From: Pseudomonadota bacterium
Lineage (GTDB): Bacteria; Pseudomonadota; Alphaproteobacteria; Acetobacterales; Acetobacteraceae
NCBI GenBank assembly: GCA_021845595.1
Contig: JAJZVV010000002.1
Location: forward strand, 124,001 to 188,000
Length of the DNA: 64,000 bases
Direction of reading: 5' to 3'
A program made the translations under genes and the position numbers. Positions 47,912 to 57,900 of this stretch are shown here, one piece after another (position 1 is the stretch's first letter; each line of letters starts with the position of its first letter). Below the pieces are notes generated by a model that searched no databases, was not told where the DNA came from, and worked only from the letters and a program-made list of their open reading frames with translations.

Positions 47912-48793
47912 ATGGACTGGGATAAGCTGCGCGTGTTCCACGCCGTGGCGGAGGCCGGCAGCTTCACCCATGCCGGGGATACGCTCAATCTCAGCCAGTC
48001 CGCGGTGTCGCGGCAGATTTCGGCGCTCGAGGAATCGCTGCAGGTGCCGCTGTTCCACCGCCATGCCCGCGGGCTGATCCTCACCGAGCAGGGCGAAAGC
48101 CTGTTCCAGACGGTGCGCGAGGTCTTCGCCAAGCTGGCAATGACCGAGGCGCTGCTGACCGAGAGCAAGGAAAAGCCCTCCGGGCGGCTCAAGATCACGA
48201 CCACCGTCGGGTTCGGCTCGCACTGGCTCGCCCCGCGGCTGCATGCGTTCCTGGAAGCCTATCCCGAGATTTCCGTCAGCCTGATCCTCGACGATACCGA
48301 TCTCGATCTGGCGATGCGCGAGGCGGACGTCGCCATCCGCATGCACCCGCCGCGCCAGCCGGACCTCGTGCAGCGTCACCTGTTGTCGATGCAGATGCAT
48401 CTCTGCGCCGCCCCGGCCTATCTCGAGAAGCACGGCACGCCGCGCACGCCGGCCGAGCTGGACGGGCATCGGCTCATTCTCTTCGGCAATTATCATCCGC
48501 CGGTGCCGAACGTGAATTGGCTCGGGGAATTGGGACACGAGGGGGTGCCGCGGGGGGCGCTGCTCGAAGTCAACAGCACCCACGCGATCCTGCTGGCGGT
48601 GCGCTCCGGCCTCGGGATCGGCGCGCTGCCCGACTATCTCGCCACGGAAACCGAGGGGCTGGTGCGATTGTTGCCGGACGTTCCCTCGCCGAAAGTGGAC
48701 ATCTACTTCGTCTATCCTGAGGAGTTGCGCAATTCCAAGCGCGTGGCCGTTTTCCGCGACTTCCTCCTGGCGCGGCTGGCGGAGATGGGGTGA
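47912..48793 (+). CDS. LysR-family transcriptional regulator
   Basis: 293 aa from ATG 47912 (MDWDKLRVFHAVAEAGSF), where the conserved winged helix begins; an ATG at 47864 would add 16 residues. The N-terminal helix-turn-helix is DTLNLSQSAVSRQISALE; the co-inducer domain starts near residue 90 (GRLKITTTVGFGSHWLAPRL). It may regulate trxB or the genes around it; no divergent target is seen. Typical LysR length. Confidence 0.9.
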   Translation: MDWDKLRVFHAVAEAGSFTHAGDTLNLSQSAVSRQISALEESLQVPLFHRHARGLILTEQGESLFQTVREVFAKLAMTEALLTESKEKPSGRLKITTTVGFGSHWLAPRLHAFLEAYPEISVSLILDDTDLDLAMREADVAIRMHPPRQPDLVQRHLLSMQMHLCAAPAYLEKHGTPRTPAELDGHRLILFGNYHPPVPNVNWLGELGHEGVPRGALLEVNSTHAILLAVRSGLGIGALPDYLATETEGLVRLLPDVPSPKVDIYFVYPEELRNSKRVAVFRDFLLARLAEMG

Positions 48794-49162
48794 GAGCGGA
48801 TATATGCAATAATTGCATATCTGTCATGTGATTTCTGCAATCGCAATACATAAGTATGTGAGTTACACAACTCATGGTGGTGCGTCGCTGATCTTCTCGC
48901 GTGCTGATCCGCTTGCGCCATTATCTGGCCATCTCGGCTAGATCGGGGTCCTTCCCCTTCGTCTCCCAGACGTGAAGCCTCCCTGTTGACTTTCCCTGCC
49001 GGGTCCTACGCCCGGCAGGGCTTTCTTTTGCCCCGGCGCCGGCGTTCCGCGCGTGCCCGAGCGCGCGCGAGACTGTTTCAGTACAACACTAAATAAATAT
49101 TTATTCCAACTCTTCGAGCGCGAAACGGTAGCCTCGCGATCGTCGGGTCGGGGGGAATATCC
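48794..49162. other. AT-rich intergenic region with dyad and terminator
   Basis: About 370 bp without a coding gene. It starts with a perfect dyad ATATGCAA-taa-TTGCATAT (48802-48820), is markedly AT-richer than the surroundings up to about 48870, and ends with an intrinsic terminator at 48994-49029. It probably includes the response-regulator promoter and possibly a small RNA between dyad and terminator (inference only). Confidence 0.5.
48994..49029 (+). terminator. Intrinsic terminator (plus strand)
   Basis: CCCTGCCGGG (48994-49003) pairs perfectly with CCCGGCAGGG (49011-49020) across a 7-nt loop, followed by CTTTCTTTT. It lies 200 bp downstream of the LysR stop, so it terminates either a long LysR 3' UTR or an independent short transcript. 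Confidence 0.82.
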
Positions 49163-49846
49163 GTGCGTGGCGGGCGCAAAACGTCCTCGGATGTCGCTCC
49201 GGGGTGGCGAGGGGGGCGAGTGGGCGGCGGGTCCATCGCGTTGCTGATCGTTGATGATCATGCGGTCGTTCGCGCCGGGCTGGCGGCATTGCTGCGCGAG
49301 CATGCCGGAGCCGGCACGGTGCTTCAGGCGGCCGATGCCGGAACCGGCCTGGCGCTGGCAAGCGCCCACACCGAACTCGATGCCGTGCTGCTCGATATGA
49401 TGCTGCCGGACGGTGATGGGACATCGGCGGTCGAAGCGTTCGTGCGCCTCCGCCCCGATCTGCCGGTGATCGTGCTGTCAGCGATCGAAGATCCGGCGCT
49501 GGTGCGCGCGGCGCTCGGCGCCGGGGCGCTCGGCTATATCTCGAAATCGTCCGATGCGCAGAGCCTGCTTGCCGCGTTGCGCTTCGTGCTCGCGGGCAAT
49601 GTCTATGTCCCGCCCACCATGCTCGCCGGCGGGGCCGCTTCCGCGCCGGAGGGCCATGGCCTGAGCGAGCGGCAAATCGAGGTACTGCGGCTGCTGGCCA
49701 ACGGACTTCCCAACAAGGCGATCGGCCGCCAACTCGGTGTCTCCGAGAAAACCGTGAAGGCGCATGTCTCGGCGATCTTCCGCGGTCTCACGGTGGCCAA
49801 CCGGGTGCAAGCGGTGGAGGCGGCCCGGCGGCGGCGCCTTATCTGA
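49163..49846 (+). CDS. LuxR/NarL-family response regulator
   Basis: 227 aa from GTG 49163, with GGGGGGAAT upstream; a GTG at 49220 with AGGGGGG ahead is a serious alternative, since the receiver begins only at IALLIVDDHAVVR. Acidic pair Asp31-Asp32, phosphoacceptor Asp78 (AVLLDMMLPDGDG), Lys in YISKSSD, then a C-terminal LuxR helix-turn-helix (LSERQIEVLRLLANGLPNKA and VSEKTVKAHVSAIF). Its 3' end overlaps the convergent histidine kinase gene by 8 bp. Likely partner of that kinase; target unknown, the neighbouring PEP-CTERM gene being a candidate. Confidence 0.9.
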   Translation: MRGGRKTSSDVAPGWRGGRVGGGSIALLIVDDHAVVRAGLAALLREHAGAGTVLQAADAGTGLALASAHTELDAVLLDMMLPDGDGTSAVEAFVRLRPDLPVIVLSAIEDPALVRAALGAGALGYISKSSDAQSLLAALRFVLAGNVYVPPTMLAGGAASAPEGHGLSERQIEVLRLLANGLPNKAIGRQLGVSEKTVKAHVSAIFRGLTVANRVQAVEAARRRRLI

Positions 49847-51620
49847 GCCGCCACGCCTCGCGCAGCAGTGCGCCAACCGCGGCGCGCAGGCGTGCATTGG
49901 CGAGCGGCTTCTGCAGCACGACCAAACCGCTCGCCTGCGCCTGTCGCAACCGCTCCGGGCCCGTGTCGCCGGTGATCAGCGCCGCCGGCACGGCGATGTC
50001 GTAGCGTGATTGCAGCGCCTGGATCACTGCGATTCCGTCCTCGCCGGCCCGCAGGCGGTAATCGCAGAGGATCGCATCCGGCGGGCGCGGCTCGGCGGCC
50101 AGCAGTGCCGCGGCCTCCGCGCCCGACCCGGCGATGATGACGCGATGGCCCCAGGATCCCAGCAGCCGTCGCATCGCCTCGCGGATCGCCAACTCGTCAT
50201 CGACGACGACGATCAATCCGCTCGGATCGGGCACCGCCGGCCAAGCAGGAGCCGTCGCCGGCCCCGGGGCGCCCGCACGCGGCAGGGCCTGCGCGCGCGT
50301 CACGCCGACGCGGAATACCGAGCCTTTGCCAGGGACCGAGCCGAGCGTGAGCGCCAACTCCAGCGTGGTGCTGAGCCGCCGGACGATGGCGAGCCCGAGC
50401 CCAAGCCCCTTGGCACGATCGCGCTCGGCGTTGCCGATCTGATAGAACTCCTCGAAGATCAGGCCCTGCGCTGCAGGCTCGATGCCGCAGCCGGTGTCCC
50501 ATACCTCGATCGAGACGGCGCCATCGCGATGCCGGCAGCCGAGCAGGATGCGTCCGCGATCGGTATAGCGGACGGCGTTGGAGAGCAGATTGCGCAAGAT
50601 CCGCTCGAGCAGCACGGCATCCGTCTCGACGAGCGCGCTGCACCGGACCGCACGCAGCACGAGACCTTTCGCCGCCGCCTCGGCCGCGTATTCGTGGGCC
50701 AGGCGTGCCAGCAGCGGTGCGATCGGGAAGATATCCCGCCGCACCTCGACGACGCCCGCATCCAGTCGCGAGATGTCGAGCAGGGCACTGAACAGTTCAT
50801 CGAGCGCCGCGGTCGACGCGGTGATGTGGCCGACGATCTCGGCGGCGTCCCGATCCATCTGCCGCCCGGCGAGTGCGCCGGCGAGCAGGCTGAGGGCGTG
50901 CACCGGCTGGCGCAGATCGTGGCTGGCCGCGGCGAGGAAGCGGGCCCGAGCCTGGATGGCTTGCTCGGCGGTTTCCTTCTGCTCACGCAGCGTCTCGGCG
51001 AGTTCGGCGAGGGCGAAGCGAAGCCGCTGCGACTCGGCGAAGCGGCCAGCGGCATGGAAGGCGAGCAGCGGCATGGCGATGCTGAAAACGACGTCGAGCG
51101 GCACGATGGTGGCGTCCACGCCGCTGCCGGTGCTCAGGCCGTAGAGGATGTAGGGCGGCATTCCCGGCAGGAACACCGCGAGAAAAGCCGGGGGATACGC
51201 GCTGAACGCCCAGACCGCGCCGGTGGCGACGACGCAGACCACGAGAATGACGATCAGCCGCTGCTCGGCATAAACCGGATCCACCAGCCACAGCGCGGCA
51301 TAGCCCCAGCACAGGCCTTCGGCGAAGGCGAACAGCGTGAACGGGATCGCCCAGCGGCGCCAGTCTTCCGGCGGTGGCGTGCGACGGCGATAGAGCGCCG
51401 CGAGAACGAGATGCAACGATCCGGGCGCGCAGATCGCCGCGAGCCATGTCAAAGCCCGTGACCAGCCGAGCAGGCCGCCCGCCGCCAGGGAAACGACCAG
51501 CACCGCGCCGCCGATCAGGGCACCGGAAACGCCCATCGGCGCGTTGCTGACAACATCGGCGACCTGCTCGGCGCGCAACCGGGTCGTGAAATCGAGCCTG
51601 TCTGCCGAGCTACGCTCCAT
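49839..51620 (-). CDS. Membrane hybrid histidine kinase
   Basis: 593 aa. About five to six membrane helices fill residues 30-190 with almost no periplasmic domain, so it senses within or near the membrane. A coiled coil (205-228) leads to the HisKA box with His234 (AASHDLRQP), then the ATPase N box (ILRNLLSNAVRYT), G boxes (DTGCGI, GLGLGLAIV) and a C-terminal receiver with phosphoacceptor Asp520 (ILCDYRL) and Lys in QKPLANA. The gene is convergent with the response regulator and divergent from the giant PEP-CTERM gene. Confidence 0.92.
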   Translation of the reverse strand: MERSSADRLDFTTRLRAEQVADVVSNAPMGVSGALIGGAVLVVSLAAGGLLGWSRALTWLAAICAPGSLHLVLAALYRRRTPPPEDWRRWAIPFTLFAFAEGLCWGYAALWLVDPVYAEQRLIVILVVCVVATGAVWAFSAYPPAFLAVFLPGMPPYILYGLSTGSGVDATIVPLDVVFSIAMPLLAFHAAGRFAESQRLRFALAELAETLREQKETAEQAIQARARFLAAASHDLRQPVHALSLLAGALAGRQMDRDAAEIVGHITASTAALDELFSALLDISRLDAGVVEVRRDIFPIAPLLARLAHEYAAEAAAKGLVLRAVRCSALVETDAVLLERILRNLLSNAVRYTDRGRILLGCRHRDGAVSIEVWDTGCGIEPAAQGLIFEEFYQIGNAERDRAKGLGLGLAIVRRLSTTLELALTLGSVPGKGSVFRVGVTRAQALPRAGAPGPATAPAWPAVPDPSGLIVVVDDELAIREAMRRLLGSWGHRVIIAGSGAEAAALLAAEPRPPDAILCDYRLRAGEDGIAVIQALQSRYDIAVPAALITGDTGPERLRQAQASGLVVLQKPLANARLRAAVGALLREAWRLR

Positions 51621-51941
51621 CGGATGGCGCTCCGTGCCCCGTTCTGCCGGTTCCGGCGATCCGCCTCGCTGCGAGCCACGCTCGCGCCCGGCCGGAGAGC
51701 TTAGTTAACATATTGAACTAGCTTCGATCTATGAATCTCATCCGCAACGAATTCGCGATTCGACGCATGATGAGGATCGCTTGGTCGCAAACGGTCAATC
51801 GGGACTGAAGTCGGGATCGCGCTAAGACTTTAGTCCAATGGACGCAATGGAACAAATTGTGAGACGGTTAACGAGTTATGAACGCCGCATACCGGTGCAC
51901 TGTGTCGCGCCGGCGGCAAGGGAAGGGAAGGGAAGCAGACG
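51621..51941. promoter_or_regulatory. Divergent promoter region with a dyad
   Basis: About 320 bp between the kinase (minus) and the PEP-CTERM gene (plus), AT-richer than average (for example TTAGTTAACATATTGAAC at about 51700). An inverted repeat, GGACTGAAGTC (51802-51812) and GACTTTAGTCC (51826-51836), matches in 10 of 11 positions with 13 bp between arms, a plausible binding site for a dimeric regulator such as the adjacent LuxR-type protein. Confidence 0.5.
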
Positions 51942-54900
51942 ATGGCGTGGAATCGGTCGGTCGATGCCGGAGCGCTCCGCTGGGGTGTCTCGCTGTTCGC
52001 TCTCACCACGGCGCTGGCGACGGTAGCCGCGATCCGGCCCGCCGCGGCGGCCAGCTTCACCTGCTCGTTCACCCAGGCGGTCAATAGTGACTGGACCACC
52101 GCTGGCAACTGGTCCGGCTGCAACGGCCTCTATCCCAACAATGGCGGCGGCAATACCTACGACGTCAGCCTCACCGCGGGCGGTACCGCCACCCTCAGCA
52201 CGGCCTCGCCGATCACCGTCGGCATCGGCACGGTGACGAACACCACGGTGAATTTCGTCTCCGGCGCGAATGCCACCTTCACCGGCAATGTCGGCGTGAC
52301 CAGCGGCTATGGGCAGTTCGCCGTCGACCCCTATAACGGGGGCGGCAGCCAGGTGACGATCGACGGTGCGCTGGTGAACGCGTCCGGCGGTCCGTTCGGC
52401 TCGGGCGGGGTCGTGGTCGGCAACGGCGGCATGAGCGCGCCGAGCCTGCTTTCGGTCGGCGGCACGCTGAACAACTCGGGCGGCATCACCAACGTCACCG
52501 GCGGCAGCGCAGCGGGCGCGACGGGGCAGATCAATGTGACGGGCGCGGCGCCTTCGACGGCCACCGGGCAATACAACATCATCGGCAACGCCGGTGGGGC
52601 GAGCATCACCTGGGGCAGCGGCGCCATCACCCAGATCGGCGACGGGGCGAGCAATTCGGGCGGCCTCTACATCGATGGCGCCAACGCCTATGCCCAGATC
52701 GCGGGCAAGACGGGGTCGAACAGCGCGCTCACGACGCTGTCGACCATCGCTTCGAACGGCATTCTGGACCTGCGCGACGGCGCCAGTCTGACCACTCAGA
52801 ACGGCCTGACCATCAGCGGTGGCTCGGCGCGGCTGAAGGTGGATGCCTATGGCGGGCAGGGCGGCAGCAATGTCTCGATCGGCGGCAACGTGGTCAACAC
52901 GTCGGCCGGCTCGTTCGGCGACGGCGGCATCGCGGTCGGCAATGGCGGCATGAGCAAGTCCGACTTGCTCACCATCAACGGCACGCTGAACAACTCGGGC
53001 GGCATCACCAACGTCACCGGCGGCAGCGCGGCGGGCGTGACGGGGCAGATCAATGTGACGGGCGCGGCGCCTTCGACGGCCACCGGGCAATACAACATCA
53101 TCGGCAACGCCGGTGGGGCGAGCATCACCTGGGGCAGCGGCGCCATCACCCAGATCGGCGACGGGGCGAGCAATTCGGGCGGCCTCTACATCGATGGCGC
53201 CAACGCCTATGCCCAGATCGCGGGCAAGACGGGGTCGAACAGCGCGCTCACGACGCTGTCGACCATCGCTTCGAACGGCATTCTGGACCTGCGCGACGGC
53301 GCCAGTCTGACCACTCAGAACGGCCTGACCATCAGCGGCGGTTCGGCGCGGCTGAAGGTGGATGCCTATGGCGGGCAGGGCGGCAGCAATGTCTCGATCG
53401 GCGGCAACGTGGTCAACACGTCCGGCGGCTCGTTCGGCGATGGCGGCATCGCGGTTGGTGGCGGGGGCATGAGCAAGTCCGATCTGCTCACCATCAACGG
53501 CACGCTCGCCAACACCGGCGGCATCACCAACGTCACCGGCGGCAACACCGCCGGAGCGACCGGCCAGATCAACGTGACCGGGGCGGCGCCTTCGACGGCG
53601 ACGGGGCAATACAACATCGTCGGCAACGCCGGCGGGGCGAGCGTCACCTGGGGCAGTGGGGCGATCACGCAGATCGGCGACGGCGCCAGCAACGGCGGCG
53701 GGCTCTACATCGACGGCGCCAACGCCTTTGCCCAGATCGTCGGCAAGACCGGGTCGAACAGCGCGCTGTCGTCGCTCTCCACCATCGCCTCCAACGGCAT
53801 CCTGGACCTGCGCGACGGCGCCAGCGTGACGACCAGCAACGGGCTGACGATCAGCGGCGGTTCGGCGCGGCTGAAGGTGGACGGTTATGGCGGCCAGGGC
53901 GGCAGCAACGTTTCGATCGGCGGCAACGTGGTCAACACGTCCTTCGGCTCGTTCGGCGATGGCGGCATCAGCGTCGGCAATGGCGGGATGAGCAAGTCCG
54001 ATCTGCTCACCATCAACGGCACGCTCGCCAACACCGGCGGCATCACCAACGTCACCGGCGGCAACACCGCCGGAGCGACGGGGCAGATCAACGTGACGGG
54101 AGCGGCGCCTTCGACGTTGACCGGGCAATACAACATCGTCGGCAATGCCGGCGGGGCCACGCTCACCTGGGGCAGCGGGGCGATCACGCAGATCGGCGAC
54201 GGCGCCAGCAACGGCGGCGGGCTCTACATCGACGGCGCCAACGCCTATGCCCAGATCGCCGGCAAGACCGGGCAGAACAGCGCGCTGTCGACGCTGTCGA
54301 CGATCAGCTCGAACGGGCTGCTGGACCTGCGCGACGGCGCCAGCGTGACGACCAGCAACGGGCTGACGATCAGCGGCGGTTCGGCGCGGCTGAAGGTGGA
54401 CGCCTATGGCGGCCAGGGCGGCAGCAACGTTTCGATCGGCGGCAACGTGGTCAACACGTCCGGCGGCTCGTTCGGCGACGGCGGCATCGCGGTCGGCAAT
54501 GGCGGCATGAGCAAGTCCGACCTGCTCACCATCAACGGCACCCTGACCAACACGGGGGCCATCACCGACGTGACCGGCGGCAACACGGCGGGCGCGACGG
54601 GGCAGATCAATGTGACGGGCGCGGCGCCTTCGACGGCCACCGGGCAATACAACATCATCGGCAACGCCGGCGGGGCAAGCATCACCTGGGGCAGCGGCGC
54701 CATCACCCAGATCGGCGACGGGGCGAGCAATTCGGGCGGCCTCTACATCGATGGCGCCAACGCCTATGCCCAGATCGCCGGCAACACGGCGCCGAACAGC
54801 GCGCTCGCGACGCTGTCGACGATCGCTTCGAACGGCATTCTGGACCTGCGCGACGGCGCCAGTCTGACCACTCAGAACGGCCTGACCATCAGCGGCGGCT

Positions 54901-57900
54901 CGGCGCGGCTGAAGGTGGATGCCTATGGCGGGCAGGGCGGCAGCAATGTCTCGATCGGCGGCAACGTGGTCAACACGTCCGGCGGCTCGTTCGGCGACGG
55001 CGGCATCGCGGTCGGCAATGGCGGCATGAGCAAGTCCGACCAGCTCACCATCAATGGCTCGCTGAACAACTCGGGCGTTGTCAGCCTCGCCGGCAATGTC
55101 TCGAACGCGGCGGCGCAAGCCAATCTGACCACCACCGGCGCCACGACCACGTCGGGGACCGTGAATATCGGCACCAACTCCGTCTTCACCGTCAGCGGCG
55201 GCAACGCCTATACCCAGACCGCCGGAACGACCAACGTCGGCGGCACCCTGACCGCGTCCACCGTCAATAATGCTGGCGGAACGATCCAGGGCACCGGCAC
55301 CATCAACGGCGCGGTGACCAATGGCGCCAGCATCGGCGGCGGGTTCTTCACGAATAACCAGCTCGGCACGCTGACCATCAACGGCGGCCTCAAGAATCTG
55401 GCCGGCGCCACGGTGAATACGCTCATCCAGGGGGCGGGTGCCGGCCAGTCCAGCGTCCTGGCCGTGACCGGCGGGAATGAGGTGAATCTCAAAGGGGGCA
55501 CGCTCGCGCCGGTCATCAACAACGGATTCGCTTTCGCCGCCGGGCAGAGCTTCACCGCGATGACCTTCGGCTCGCGCGATCTGTATGGACTGTTCGGGGC
55601 GCTCTCCTACAACGGCCACACCGGCAACGGCACCTCGGTCGATCTCGGCAACGGGCTCACCTTGCAGGCCTCCTACAACGACACCGCCGGCAACGTGCAG
55701 CTCCAGGTCGTCAATACGCCGGCCAACCATACCGATAACTGGAACACCGGCGCCGGCACATGGGGCACCGCCGGGAACTGGGACAACGGCGTTCCCGCCC
55801 CGACCTCGGACGTGACGATCGGCAATACCGGCAACGGCAACGTCGTCCTGGCGCAGGACGCGACGGTGAACAGCCTCACCATCAAGTCCGGCAACCAGCT
55901 GCAATATCAGGCCGCGACACCGCAGAGCCTGACCGTCGGGGCCGACGTCGCCGTCAACCAGAACGGCGCGCTCAGCCTCGGCACCGCGGGCGACAAGCTC
56001 GCGGTCGGCGGCTCGCTCACCAACGCCGGCGCGGTGACGATGAACGGCGCCGATGTCTATGGGCTGGGGACGATCTCCAACACGGCGACCGGCAGTATCA
56101 CCGGCAACGGCACGATCCATTCCGCCAGTGGAGCACAACTCAGCAATGACGGGCTGGTCGCGGCGACCGGCGGCACGCTGGCGCTCCGCCAGGGTGTGAC
56201 CGGGTCCGGCACGCTGCAGATCGACGCCGGTGCGTCGCTGGATCTCAGCAACGCCAAGGCCGGCTCGACGACCGGCACGCTGACCCATAACGGCGCCAAC
56301 CTCAATCTCGGGGCGCAGAGCATCACCGTCAGCCAGGACTACACCAACGCCAATTTCGGCGTCGGCAACAGCTTCAACAACCACGCCAATGTCGCCGGGA
56401 CCGGGCAGATCCTGGCCGCCGGCAATGTCGGCATGACGGTGACGGGCACCGGCATCACCGGCGGGTCCAGCGCGTCGCTCACGCTGGGTAACGTGCATGT
56501 CGGCAGCACGAACAATGGCAGCTTCGACATCAACAATACCGGCACGACCGGGCCGCAGATCCGCGGCGCGGTGCAGACGACCGGCCTGAGCAATCCTGCG
56601 TTCGGGCTGACGGCGCAGAATTTCGGCCCGGTCGGGCTCGGCGGTTCGGCGGCGGTGAACTACAGCTACAATCCCACCGCCGGCGGCGCGCTCTCGGGGC
56701 AGAGCTTCAAGGTCGTCTCCAACTTCGACAATGTTGGGCCGGTCACCGTCGCCGTGAACGGCGCCGCCTACGACTACGCCAATCCGACGCTGAACACGAC
56801 GCAGCCGGTCAATCTCGGCAACTTCCACGTCGGCACCGCGCCGGGGCAGGTGGCGCTGTCGATCAGCAACAGCACCATCACCAACGCCGCCTTCCAGGAA
56901 GGGCTGGATGCCTCCGTTGCCGGCACGACCGGTGCGGCGACCTCCAATGGCGGCGCGATCAGCCTGCTCGCCGCCGGCAACACCAACAACGCGGCGATCA
57001 CGGTCGGGCTGAACGGCAGCACGGCCGGCGTCGAGACCGGCAAGGTGACGCTCGGCCTGGTCTCCGACGGCCAGGGGACGAGCGGGCTCGGCAAGACCAA
57101 TCTGGCTTCCCAGAGCGTGACCGTGACGGGAACCGGCTACAACCTCGCCCAGTCGAACACCATCGCGCCGATCAATCTCGGTGTGCTGCACGCCGGGTCC
57201 GGCATCGTCAGCCAGGCGATCAGCATCAGCAACATCGCGCCCACCGGCGCCTTCACCGAAGGGCTGGACAGCGCGTTCGGCGCCTACACGAACAGCGGCG
57301 GCTCGATCAACCCGACCTTCTCGGGCTCGATCACCAACCTGGCCGCCGGTGCAACCGACAGCACGAGCATGAAGCTCTCGGTGAACACCGCCAGCGTCGG
57401 CACCATCAGCGGCAACATCGCCATCCTGCAGGACTCGAACGGCAGCATCGACGGTCTTGGCAACACCAAGCTGGCGACGCAGAACCCCGCCGTCAGCGGC
57501 TCGGTCACCGCGACCATCACCAACCTCGCGGTGGCGCAGATCAACAACGCGCAGCCGATCAATTTCGGCAATGTCCGCATCAACACGACGCCGAGCTCGA
57601 CGGCACTGAGCGTGACCAACGCCGCCCCGGTGAGCAACTTCACCGAAGGGCTGATCGGCAGCGTGGTCGGCACCACCGGCACTGGCATCACCGCCTCGGG
57701 CGGCTTCGGCTCGGCCGGCAATTCCCTCGCCGCCGGTCAGACGAACACCACCGGCATCCAGGTCGGCATCGACACGACGACGGCCGGCGCCAAGACGGGC
57801 AAAGCGGTGGTGGATTTCAAATCCGACGGCACGGCATTCGCGGGCGGCACGGTGACGGATCTCGGCAACACCAATGTCGCCGTGCAGGGCAATGTCTATC

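Noticed and set aside
52296-55053. Regularly spaced repeats considered as a CRISPR array
   Set aside because: Units are 519 bp, in frame, coding throughout and without unique spacers; there are no cas genes.
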